Positions 47,833 to 55,162 of a stretch of DNA of 58,072 nt are shown here, one piece after another. Source of the DNA: Haloplasmataceae bacterium (GTDB lineage: Bacteria > Bacillota_I > Bacilli_A > Haloplasmatales > Haloplasmataceae); the NCBI GenBank assembly GCA_029240795.1, contig JARDZP010000007.1, positions 1-58,072 on the forward strand. Direction: 5' to 3'. The position numbers and the translations under genes are program-made. The notes under the pieces are model-generated. The model ran no database searches. It was not told the DNA's origin and saw only the letters and a program-made list of their open reading frames with translations. Every line of letters starts with the position of its first letter. The first letter of the stretch is position 1.

Positions 47833-48013
47833 GCTTTTATTTTTTCTAAATATATTTATAATTTTACATTTTTTGGTTATAATATTAATAATAAAAACAT
47901 ACATAAACCATTAGAAAATCCACGAACACTATTCAATAGACATAATTTTGTGTCCATGAGTTTTTTATTGAGGTTTTATATGAGGATTTTAATAGAAAAG
48001 GTGTTGTGCAAAA

Positions 48014-48928
48014 ATGAAAAAGCCAAAACTGAAAGAAAATAGTAAAGTTTCCATTGATCCGAACATAGATCTAAAAGAATATAATGAACGTGAAAGTGAC
48101 CTATCAAATCTATCTAATATGCAATTTTCATCTAAAAGAAAAATATATATGTTTAGTCCAGTTAAACTTAACATAAAAGGAAAAGAACATGATATTCATT
48201 TTAATTATTGCACTGACCCCCTATGTAAATGGTATGGCTCTGAACAAATTCTTGTAAAGGGAAAAAGAAAGAGAAGAAAAAAGTATAAATTAACAGGAAA
48301 CAAGAGAGAAAAATCAATTGCTTGTCAAGATGTAATTGGTTCAACAACTTTGGGGAGGAGAACCAAAAGCCATACCATTCTATTATCGAATTGGTCAATT
48401 GCTACTGAAATTAAACGTCTAATCGACATTAACGATCCGAATTTTTTGATACCCGTCTATGATTTTCATAAGGAAAATTGCAAATGGAAGGATAAAACAG
48501 TATTTACCCATCCAGATGATTTTAAATACAATGGAGAGAATAGTGCTAATTCAGAGCGTTGGATATGTCGAAAGTGTTTTAAAGATACAAGTATTATAGC
48601 GGATTATAAAGATAATTATTTGTATGGTCATAAAGTAGAAGGTGTTATTGAAGATATAATAACTGAATTAACAACTACAAAAGGTGTTAACGGTGTTAAA
48701 GAAGCAATAAAAATTGGTTCTAAAACATTTTATAATAAAGTTGATTTCTTTTATCAAAAGTGCCTTGAATTTTTAGAAAAACACGAATCAAAAGTTTTTA
48801 AAAATAAAGAGTTTAATAGTTTATGGCTATCAACTGATTCAATGATTTTAACACCAAATTTTCAAAAGAAAAAAGGTTATGGTGGGACATACTTTACTAA
48901 AGTAAAAATACATTCCCAACTTATATAA
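48014..48928 (+). CDS. Transposase, N-terminal frame (zinc finger and first catalytic Asp)
   Basis: A 304-residue frame that ends in a stop just where the second transposase frame opens. N-terminal zinc-binding candidates: NYCTDPLCKWYG (residues ~65-76), SIACQD and ERWICRKCF (~178-186). The first catalytic Asp candidate is in SLWLSTDSMILTP (Asp ~275). The overall layout, zinc fingers then an RNase H-like DDE core, recalls the COG3677-type transposases. It starts with an ATG after GGTGTTGTG. The protein needs a -1 shift in the 48901-48928 overlap to join the C-terminal frame. A candidate slip site is the run of A at 48904-48908. Confidence 0.75.
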   Translation: MKKPKLKENSKVSIDPNIDLKEYNERESDLSNLSNMQFSSKRKIYMFSPVKLNIKGKEHDIHFNYCTDPLCKWYGSEQILVKGKRKRRKKYKLTGNKREKSIACQDVIGSTTLGRRTKSHTILLSNWSIATEIKRLIDINDPNFLIPVYDFHKENCKWKDKTVFTHPDDFKYNGENSANSERWICRKCFKDTSIIADYKDNYLYGHKVEGVIEDIITELTTTKGVNGVKEAIKIGSKTFYNKVDFFYQKCLEFLEKHESKVFKNKEFNSLWLSTDSMILTPNFQKKKGYGGTYFTKVKIHSQLI

Positions 48929-49920
48929 TTAACACAATCGATAATCGAACAAATTATGTTTTCCGTTCAGATATGGCTTATGATTATCGGATTGATCCAG
49001 AAGAAACTTTATTGGATATAGAATCAAAACATGAATACTTACTAGCGCCATACCAAAGAAAGTATGGAAAGTATCAATTCATCGATTTTAGGAAAGATCC
49101 ATTAGAAAATGAACTAGACCGAATAACAGAGTCTATTTCAACGGGATTAATATATCATGATGGATTACACATCAATTCAACCTATACAGCACTAGCACAT
49201 TATTGGTTAATTAATAATATGCTTAAAGTTAAAGATTTAAACATTGTTGTCGATAATGATGACTCATTACTAACTGCACTTAAAAGAGTATTTAAAGATA
49301 AAATTAAAACTAATGATACAAAGATATTTGTGACAACTCTTAATAAAAAAATTAAAAAAGATGAAGCGAAGGAAAAGGTTAGAAATACAGCATTTGAAAT
49401 TGAAAAAGATAATACAATTATTAATGAAAACTTGGAATTTAATTTATCCAAATATGAATATACCTTATCGTTATTTTACGAAGAAATAAAAAAGACAGGC
49501 ACATATGACTTCGATGGTGGTTTCCCTATGAAACCTAAAAAAACTCCTTATATATTGCCGAAAGAAGATGAAGGAGAACGGTTTGTTTGGTCAATTAATA
49601 ATTTGTCACAATTAAGTATTGAGCAAATTGCTAAGTTATATTATCTTGTTAATACCGTTCCTCTTAATGGATATCACAACAACCTACGAAAAAGATTATT
49701 TATTTTAGATCGTGCAAATCCCAGTTCAAAAAGCGAAAAGAAAGATTACGCACATGCCCCTAAAAAGTTAGTGTATGTTCAAAAGGAATTAACTATTTTT
49801 AGAACTTGGCATAACTTTTGTAATAATATGGGATATGCTTCTGATCCAATAACACCTGCAATGAAATTAGGAATCACTGATAGGCAATATACAATAAGAG
49901 AAATTATTTTTCAAAAATAA
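48901..49920 (+). CDS. Transposase, C-terminal frame (second catalytic Asp and C-terminal helix)
   Basis: Open from 48901 (after a stop at 48898-48900), with a first ATG at 48973. Reads TYIINTIDNRTNYVFRSDMA then YDYRIDPEETLLDIESKHEY. The second catalytic Asp candidate is in LNIVVDNDDSLLTAL. A region that aligns with the ERxH...LRKR part of DDE enzymes reads LNGYHNNLRKRLFIL, so Asn stands where Glu is expected. The end TWHNFCNNMGYASDPITPAM then KLGITDRQYTIREI is the classic transposase tail. It is probably made as a -1 fusion with the upstream frame; otherwise the gene is broken. Confidence 0.75.
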   Translation, partial: SKNTFPTYIINTIDNRTNYVFRSDMAYDYRIDPEETLLDIESKHEYLLAPYQRKYGKYQFIDFRKDPLENELDRITESISTGLIYHDGLHINSTYTALAHYWLINNMLKVKDLNIVVDNDDSLLTALKRVFKDKIKTNDTKIFVTTLNKKIKKDEAKEKVRNTAFEIEKDNTIINENLEFNLSKYEYTLSLFYEEIKKTGTYDFDGGFPMKPKKTPYILPKEDEGERFVWSINNLSQLSIEQIAKLYYLVNTVPLNGYHNNLRKRLFILDRANPSSKSEKKDYAHAPKKLVYVQKELTIFRTWHNFCNNMGYASDPITPAMKLGITDRQYTIREIIFQK

Positions 49921-50012
49921 TGCCATTAATAAATAAAATAGTTAAAGATTTATAATATAACCTTTTTAAAGATATGTGAATGTGTGTATTCAAGGGGCTA
50001 AGGAGGATTAAT

Positions 50013-50240
50013 ATGCATTTCTTAAAACCTAAAAAATCACAACCATATACGTTAAATTTATCAACCGATGTTTATATGCTATTAGAACATTATTCAAAAT
50101 ATTGTAAAATGTCAATTGATGAAGTCGCAGAACATATGCTCACACAATTAACCAAAGATAATGATTTTGTTGAACATATTTCAAAAAAACGTGATAATAA
50201 GAAAGTTATGCAAGTTATTGACTACTATAATAGAGGTTAA
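50013..50240 (+). CDS. Small element protein, RHH-like (paralog of the 51093 gene)
   Basis: A 75-residue basic protein: MHFLKPKKSQPYTLNLSTDV, then a helix (YMLLEHYSKYCKMSIDEVAE) and HMLTQLTKDNDFVEHISKKR. The short strand PYTLNLS followed by two helices is what a ribbon-helix-helix DNA-binding protein looks like, but this is inferred from pattern only. The start ATG follows AAGGAGGATTAAT. The frame begins earlier, but those codons cover the ribosome binding site. It shares spacing and residues with the 85-residue protein at 51093. Confidence 0.6.
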   Translation: MHFLKPKKSQPYTLNLSTDVYMLLEHYSKYCKMSIDEVAEHMLTQLTKDNDFVEHISKKRDNKKVMQVIDYYNRG

Positions 50241-50242
50241 AA

Positions 50243-50965
50243 ATGACAAGTGATAAAAAGAACAAAATTAGTTAATTTCAATATTTAATATATTCAAAAG
50301 GATTTGAAAATTATAAAAATTACATTGCGTTTGATTTAGAGTTTACTGGTTTCAATCATAAATTTGAACGTATCTTTCAAATTGGTGCCGTTAGAGTAAG
50401 AGATGAGGAAACATTAGACTCTTTTAATCAATTAGTTAAACCAGATAATAGGCGTATCCGTGATGATATCGTTGAATTAACAGGTATAACCAATGACAAA
50501 GTTAAAGATTGTCTTACTATTGATGTTGTTTTACCAAAATTTATTGAATTTATTGGTGATGATAAAGTTTTAGTAGCACATAACGCCCCTACTGATATGA
50601 AATTTTTACTCTATAATATGTATAAACTTGAGATGGATAAGATTGATTTTATAGTCGTTGATACATTAGAATTCTCAAAAAATTATATTAAAGACAATGA
50701 TAACAAAAAGTTAAAATCTTATAGTTTGGAAAACTTAAAAGAATTATTTAATTTAGATGTTTATCAATCACATGACGCATTAGATGATAGTTATGCATGT
50801 GTTGCTATTTTTGAAATTTGTAAATCTAACTCTATCGAAAAGGTTAAAAACCTTATCCCAAAATTAGAATATCTACAAAAGTTAAAAGGCAGACATACAA
50901 AATCAATAACAAAATTAATATATGCAATTAATAATTTAGTTGTATTGAAAAGTTCTAAAATATAA
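50243..50965 (+). pseudogene. DnaQ-fold 3'-5' exonuclease with an in-frame TAA after codon 10
   Basis: The ATG at 50243, after GAGGTTAAAA, reads MTSDKKNKIS and then TAA (50273-50275). The same frame continues FQYLIYSKGFENYKNYIAFD and stays open for ~230 codons. All three exonuclease motifs are intact: FDLEFTGF (Exo I, DxE), VLVAHNAPTDMKFLL (Exo II) and SHDALDDSYACV (Exo III, HxxxxD). No ATG, GTG or TTG lies in frame between the stop and 50597, which is past Exo II. Either a recent nonsense mutation in an otherwise preserved gene or read-through. The fold is the one of PolC/DnaQ proofreading domains. Confidence 0.75.
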
Positions 50966-51092
50966 TTGGAAAAATATGTAAATTATTATATAATTATATC
51001 GATACCTCTTCTTTGTATCATTTATATTATGAGTTAGTTTAAAACATCTCCTTATTTTTTAAATTTGACAAATAATATTTGGAGGAATTCTA

Positions 51093-51350
51093 ATGAGAAA
51101 AAGAAAAATTGAGGTTATCCCTTATAAGGTTTCTTCAGAAACAAGTCAAATCATAGCCGAATTAATTGAATGGAGCGGTGAAAGTCAAACGTTAATTCTT
51201 GAAAAAATGTTAATAGCATTTCTCAATGAAAATCAAGAGTTTATAACGGATAAAGCAAATGAGAAAAAAGACAATATCAAAACCACCAATGCTTTAATTA
51301 AACTTGGCTTTGGCGAAAAAATTGAAGAAATCAAAAATGGAGCGGCTTAA
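51093..51350 (+). CDS. Small element protein, RHH-like (paralog of the 50013 gene)
   Basis: An 85-residue protein: RKIEVIPYKVSSETSQIIAE, then LIEWSGESQTLILEKMLIAF and a charged end (NEKKDNIKTTNALIKLGFGE). It aligns with the 75-residue protein over PY-x-V/L-x-x-S-x-(E/T) at the start, a middle helix ending in a conserved ML, and a K-K-(K/R)-D-N stretch near the end. The pattern is of small DNA-binding proteins. An excellent GGAGGAATTCTA ribosome binding site precedes the ATG. Confidence 0.6.
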   Translation: MRKRKIEVIPYKVSSETSQIIAELIEWSGESQTLILEKMLIAFLNENQEFITDKANEKKDNIKTTNALIKLGFGEKIEEIKNGAA

Positions 51351-51368
51351 TGATAAGTCGCTCTTTTC
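51340..51368 (+). terminator. Terminator overlapping the end of the 85-residue gene
   Basis: Ten-pair stem GAGCGGCTTA/TAAGTCGCTC (one G-T pair) with an ATGA loop, followed by TTTTCTT. One arm includes the last codons and the TAA stop. Confidence 0.75.
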
Positions 51369-51660
51369 TTCAAATATACTCTATTCATTTGTTTTTTAAA
51401 AATAATATAATATAAATAAAGTGGTTTACCATCACTAAATTTAAATTGTTTATTTAATATATAATTTTCATTTTATTAGAAAAATCATTAAGTGTTGTGA
51501 ATTTTAATTATTATCTTTATTCAAATATGCGTTAGAAAATATATTGAACATTTCTTTTAAATTACTAATAATATCATTTTAATTATTTATTTCTATTTAC
51601 AATATAAAATAATTGTGTTATATCTTGTTATATATACTTAACTTAAGGGAGATGATTTTA
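51369..51660. other. AT-rich leader of the subtilase gene, no other gene seen
   Basis: About 290 bases between the terminator at 51368 and the TTG start at 51661. It probably holds the subtilase promoter, but no near-consensus -35/-10 pair with good spacing stands out. No ORF with a ribosome binding site is seen. Confidence 0.4.
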
Positions 51661-52743
51661 TTGAATAACTATAAGAGTAGAATAATTAATAATGTTTTAT
51701 CACAGTTTAATATTCCTATTAAAATCTCAAATGATTACATCAATCATTTAAAATCTGGTTCTATCGAAAAAATTTGGGGGTTTTGTTTTAGGGATGTAAG
51801 AAATGTTGATTTTTCAGATGTAGATAGAAATATAATAAAAAATTTGGCATTTAATAGTGATACAATTTGGGGTAATATTAATGGGTTTAATCCTGATAAC
51901 GTATTAGAAATATCAAAAAACTCTGGTTTAAACATTGGTAGTTTAAATAGTCAAGGTATTGATGGAAGTGGTGTTAATGTTGCGGTTATAGATAAACCAA
52001 TTCTATATACCCATAATGAATATCGCAATCGAATAAAGTATTTTGAAATTGATTCTAATAATAAAGATAATGAACGTTTGGAATTTCACGGAATGACTTG
52101 TGTTAGTATTTTAGCGGGTGAAACTACTGGTATTGCAAAATCTTCTAATATATATTATTTTGCTTATCCAGATCAAATGGATAAAGAAAATCTTTATTGG
52201 GATTATTATTTTAAATCATTTGAAATGATTAAAGAACATAACAAAATTTCTAAAGACAAAATTAGCATTGTTTCAGTATCAGCAGGAATTCCTAAAGACA
52301 AAGTTAACCTAAAAGAAAGGTTAAATCATTTTATAAAAGAGTTTGAAAAAGAAGGATGTTACATTGTAACAGCGAGCCAATTTGCAGAAACTTTTAACTG
52401 TGCTGGTGCAAACAACGTTTATTCGCATGATGATATTAATAGATACATATTTGATGATACATGGCAACAACGAACTGAATGGAATATTTCAAAAATTCAT
52501 GTTCCGTCAGGAGGGCGAACTAGCGCATGTAATAGTGGTAAAGATAAATTTATGTATTTAGATAGTGGTAGTTGCTATTCTTGGGCAATTCCATTTGTGT
52601 GTGGAGTTTTTGCATTATGTAAACAAATAAAACCAAATATGACCCTCAATGATTTTTGTCAAATTTCAAAGATTACTGCGAATAAAAATAAATATGGATT
52701 ATTAGTAATTAATCCAATTGAAATAATAAATTTAATCAAGTAA
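51661..52743 (+). CDS. Subtilisin-like (S8) serine protease, divergent, element cargo
   Basis: A 360-residue S8-type protease. The catalytic triad is recognisable: Asp in SGVNVAVIDKPILYTH (residue ~110), His in LEFHGMTCVSILAG (~146) and Ser in LDSGSCYSWAIPFVCGVFAL (~308), where GSCYSWAIP stands for the usual GTSMAAP. There is no signal peptide or propeptide export motif, so the protein is probably intracellular. The TTG at 51661 follows AAGGGAGATGATTTTA. An ATG nine bases earlier overlaps the ribosome binding site. The substrate and role in the element are unknown. It is not one of the usual transposon proteins. Confidence 0.8.
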   Translation: MNNYKSRIINNVLSQFNIPIKISNDYINHLKSGSIEKIWGFCFRDVRNVDFSDVDRNIIKNLAFNSDTIWGNINGFNPDNVLEISKNSGLNIGSLNSQGIDGSGVNVAVIDKPILYTHNEYRNRIKYFEIDSNNKDNERLEFHGMTCVSILAGETTGIAKSSNIYYFAYPDQMDKENLYWDYYFKSFEMIKEHNKISKDKISIVSVSAGIPKDKVNLKERLNHFIKEFEKEGCYIVTASQFAETFNCAGANNVYSHDDINRYIFDDTWQQRTEWNISKIHVPSGGRTSACNSGKDKFMYLDSGSCYSWAIPFVCGVFALCKQIKPNMTLNDFCQISKITANKNKYGLLVINPIEIINLIK

Positions 52744-52758
52744 TAAATGAACTACTAT

Positions 52759-52798
52759 AAAAAAGAACATTTTCACTCATGTTAATGTTCTTTTTTTG
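52759..52798 (+). terminator. Terminator of the subtilase gene
   Basis: Thirteen-base-pair stem AAAAAAGAACATT/AATGTTCTTTTTT with a 12-base loop, followed by a T run. Confidence 0.9.
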
Positions 52799-53043
52799 AA
52801 TTATTTTATACTGTTTTGTTTTGTCAATTAAATTAATCTTAGGAAGTAAAATTTCAAATACTTTATTTTTTATTACGAAAAATAAATTCCTAAATCCAAC
52901 ACAAGTGCTTATATTTAGTTTTTATTTAATGTAATTAGGTGATTTGATCATAGAGTTATGTTTAATTATACTATACTTTTTAATAAAAGTGTTATCCGAC
53001 TTTATTATATAAGGTATATAAGAATAATAATATTCTTATAATG

Positions 53044-53090
53044 AAAAAGCATTTTCATCCTTTTAAATAATGAATATGCTTTTTAAAATT
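53044..53090. terminator. Hairpin inside the right element end
   Basis: Fifteen-base stem AAAAAGCATTTTCAT/ATGAATATGCTTTTT with one mismatch, 52 bases inside the right terminal repeat. It is the counterpart of the hairpin inside the left end. Confidence 0.75.
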
Positions 53091-53136
53091 TTTATTGATG
53101 AAAAGTGTAAGGTTTTGATGTATTTTTAATGTTTAT

Positions 53137-53159
53137 CACATATAAAGTGAATGAATTGC
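53137..53159 (-). repeat. Right terminal inverted repeat
   Basis: CACATATAAAGTGAATGAAT followed by TGC. Read on the minus strand it matches the left repeat (47739-47761) at 22 of 23 bases. Confidence 0.85.
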
Positions 53160-53166
53160 TAAAAAT
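53160..53166 (+). repeat. Target-site duplication, right (TAAAAAT)
   Basis: Same 7-mer, same orientation, as at 47732-47738, directly outside the right terminal repeat. Confidence 0.7.
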
Positions 53167-53324
53167 GATAATTTTTTAATCATTTAAACTATATTATAGG
53201 AATTTTGTGTTTGGTTTTACTAAACTTTGTAACTTTAGTGGATTCCGCTCGTGTTTTCAAAGTTAAAATAAAAAAGAATATTCAACTATTTTATTGTGTG
53301 TGATTTTGAACTAAAAATTAACTC

Positions 53325-53350
53325 TAGCACATCTCAACAGAACAATATGT
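53325..53350 (-). repeat. Diverged copy of an element end (R4)
   Basis: On the minus strand it shares CA-x-ATT-x-GTTC and ATGTGCTA with the left terminal repeat (18 of 26 bases). It faces R1 (47494-47620) as an inverted pair outside the 5.4-kb element. The 14-base inverted repeat at 53354-53367 follows it. Confidence 0.5.
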
Positions 53351-53377
53351 AAATTAAGTTGATTTTTTAATTTTAAA

Positions 53378-53914
53378 TTACATATAATTTCCAATTAATT
53401 TAATAATACTTGTGAAACAAAAGTCATGTAATTCAATATTTAAAATCCCTTTATCGTTCTTATCAATTGAAGTTGAGTTCATATAGTGGATTGAAACATT
53501 GTTTCTTACAATAAAAACTTGTTCTATTTTAGTGTATTTAAAAATTGTGCAACTGTCTAACAAATGCAATTTTCTTTCTAATCCTGGAACTTGATTTTTA
53601 TTACGATAATAAGCTTTGTTTTTTATATTTTTGAAGCTTAATACCCTTTTATTAGTAAAAACAGTTAATAATTCAGGAATGATCATATTAATATTTCGCT
53701 CTGCATCTGTCAAATTAATAGTTTCGAAATTGTTTGCTAAAAGGTAAATAATTTTTTCATCATCACCAATAAAGATATTAATCATATCAAGAATTTCTAC
53801 ATTTTGATTTAAATTAGTATGATATGTTTCAATTAAATCATTAATATCTTCATTATCTTTAGATTCCATAATTAAATTTAATTCATTAGCTCTTTGAAAT
53901 GTTATTTTAATCAA
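53378..53914 (-). CDS. Unknown protein, PH-like (YokE-type) domain possible
   Basis: A 178-residue soluble protein. The middle reads LLTVFTNKRVLSFKNIKN (residues ~83-100), the FTxxRlxxxxx pattern of bacterial PH-like domains, with the following strands (YTKIEQVFIVRNNVSIHYMN) and a C-terminal helix (DFCFTSIIKLIGNYM). The N-terminal ~60 residues are helical and acidic. It starts at a TTG eight bases after AAGGGGG and has its own -10 (TATAAT). It lies just outside the element, between the older end copy R4 and the ftsL-like gene. No known role. Confidence 0.5.
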   Translation of the reverse strand: MIKITFQRANELNLIMESKDNEDINDLIETYHTNLNQNVEILDMINIFIGDDEKIIYLLANNFETINLTDAERNINMIIPELLTVFTNKRVLSFKNIKNKAYYRNKNQVPGLERKLHLLDSCTIFKYTKIEQVFIVRNNVSIHYMNSTSIDKNDKGILNIELHDFCFTSIIKLIGNYM

Positions 53915-53937
53915 TTACATTTCCCCCTTTTATTTTA

Positions 53938-53943
53938 TTATAG
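53938..53943 (-). promoter_or_regulatory. -10 element of the PH-like gene
   Basis: TATAAT on the minus strand within GCTATAATAAAAT, about 15 bases before the AAGGGGG ribosome binding site. No good -35 is visible. It would separate transcription of this gene from rsmH. Confidence 0.4.
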
Positions 53944-53990
53944 CACTACAAAAAAAAAATTATATAACTATTGTGAAAAAAATATAAATA

Positions 53991-54179
53991 TTATTTTAAT
54001 AATTGTATCAATTCATTTTGTAGTAAATAAATTCTAAATTCTAAAAAAAGCATAGTTAAAATACTTATTGTAAATATAAATAACCACATTTTAGATAATA
54101 GAATAATTAAATTATATTTTCTAAAATGATGGTCCTTGTAATGAAATGGAATTAAAACTTTATTAACCATAAACACCAT
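53991..54179 (-). CDS. FtsL-like division protein, unusually short
   Basis: A 62-residue protein right after rsmH, in the usual position of ftsL. It has a basic cytoplasmic start (NKVLIPFHYKDHHFRKYNL), one membrane segment (MWLFIFTISILTMLFLEF, residues ~31-48) and a stop 15 residues later, after LLQNELIQLLK. FtsL proteins normally continue with a ~50-residue extracytoplasmic coiled coil. Only the beginning of a heptad pattern is present here. Starts at ATG 54179, overlapping the rsmH TGA by one base; a TTG is one codon earlier. Either a truncated ftsL cut by the rearrangement, or a minimal form. Confidence 0.55.
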   Translation of the reverse strand: MVFMVNKVLIPFHYKDHHFRKYNLIILLSKMWLFIFTISILTMLFLEFRIYLLQNELIQLLK

Positions 54180-55123
54180 CAATCTTTTTCTCTTAATTTC
54201 TCCACAATTCTAAGTTTTGCAGAATGTGAACGATTATTTTCTTCCAGCTCAGTTTCATTGGCGATAATTGCTTTTCTATTAATCATTTGTAACACAGGTT
54301 GATACGCTGAAGGAAATACCGGTAAGCCTTTTGGTAATTCAGGCATCGATGAATATTCTTTAAAAAGTGTTTTTACAATTTTATCTTCTAGTGAATGAAA
54401 TGTAATCACACATATTCTTCCATTAACTTTGATTAAATCGATTGAGTCTTCTAAAGCAGGTTTGATTACATCTAATTCCTGATTCACCGCAATTCTGATT
54501 GCTTGAAAAGTGCGTTTAGCTGGATGTTTCTCACGTCTTGCTTTAGCTGGAACTGCTCTTTTAATTACTTCTACTAATTCAAAAGTAGTTTCAATTGGTT
54601 TCTTAATTCTTGTTCTTTCAATTTCACGAGCAATACTTTTCGCGAAGCTTTCTTCACCATATCTTGAAATGATGTAATATAAATCTTCAAATCGATATTC
54701 ATTTACGACTTCATATGCTGATAATGATTGATTGACATCCATTCGCATATCCAGTCTAGCATCATAATTATAACTAAAACCACGCTCCGGATTATCAAAT
54801 TGAGGGCTAGATACACCTAAATCATAGATAAAACCATCGACTTTAGAAACATTTCTATTATTTAATTCTTCCTTTAAATTAACAAAATTACTATTTATGA
54901 TTTCATAATTACTTCCGATTTGTTTTAGTCTTTCGTTACTTGCTTCTATCGCATTAATATCTTGATCAAAAGCATATAAAAATCCATCTTGATTTAATCT
55001 TTTTAAAATTTCGCTACTATGACCACCACCACCAAGTGTGCAATCTACATAGATACCACTTGGATTTATGTTTAGCCCTTCTATTGATTCATCTAATAGT
55101 ACGCTATAATGTTTAAATTCCAT
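54179..55123 (-). CDS. rsmH: 16S rRNA (cytosine(1402)-N(4))-methyltransferase
   Basis: A 314-residue SAM-dependent enzyme that methylates C1402 of 16S rRNA. It starts with MEFKHYSVLLDESIEGLNI. The SAM site YVDCTLGGGGHSSEILKRL is followed by LGVSSPQFDNPERGFSYNYD, LDMRMD and HPAKRTFQAIRIAVNQEL, and the end has FHSLEDKIVK. The ATG at 55121-55123 follows GGAGGACAAA. It heads the wall cluster. No mraZ precedes it: a flippase gene is there instead. Confidence 0.96.
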   Translation of the reverse strand: MEFKHYSVLLDESIEGLNINPSGIYVDCTLGGGGHSSEILKRLNQDGFLYAFDQDINAIEASNERLKQIGSNYEIINSNFVNLKEELNNRNVSKVDGFIYDLGVSSPQFDNPERGFSYNYDARLDMRMDVNQSLSAYEVVNEYRFEDLYYIISRYGEESFAKSIAREIERTRIKKPIETTFELVEVIKRAVPAKARREKHPAKRTFQAIRIAVNQELDVIKPALEDSIDLIKVNGRICVITFHSLEDKIVKTLFKEYSSMPELPKGLPVFPSAYQPVLQMINRKAIIANETELEENNRSHSAKLRIVEKLREKD

Positions 55124-55162
55124 TTTGTCCTCCAAATTTTTCCTATAATAATTATAACATAC

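Larger units (their letters stand above)
47739..53159 (+). mobile_element. 5.4-kb DDE-type transposon inserted in the division/cell wall cluster
   Basis: Bounded by 23-bp terminal inverted repeats (22/23 identical) with partial similarity continuing ~30 bases inward, and flanked by a 7-bp direct repeat TAAAAAT. It carries a two-frame transposase, a 75-residue protein, an interrupted DnaQ-like exonuclease, an 85-residue paralog of the first small protein and a subtilase. All lie on the plus strand, opposite to the host genes on both sides. Terminator hairpins lie just inside each end (47794-47832 and 53044-53084), which would insulate the element. I do not know the transposon family. Confidence 0.8.

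Noticed and set aside
48014-49920. Transposase genes as a stand-alone 2-kb insertion sequence
   Set aside because: No inverted repeats close to 49920 were found. The matching repeat and the 7-bp duplication lie at 53137-53166.
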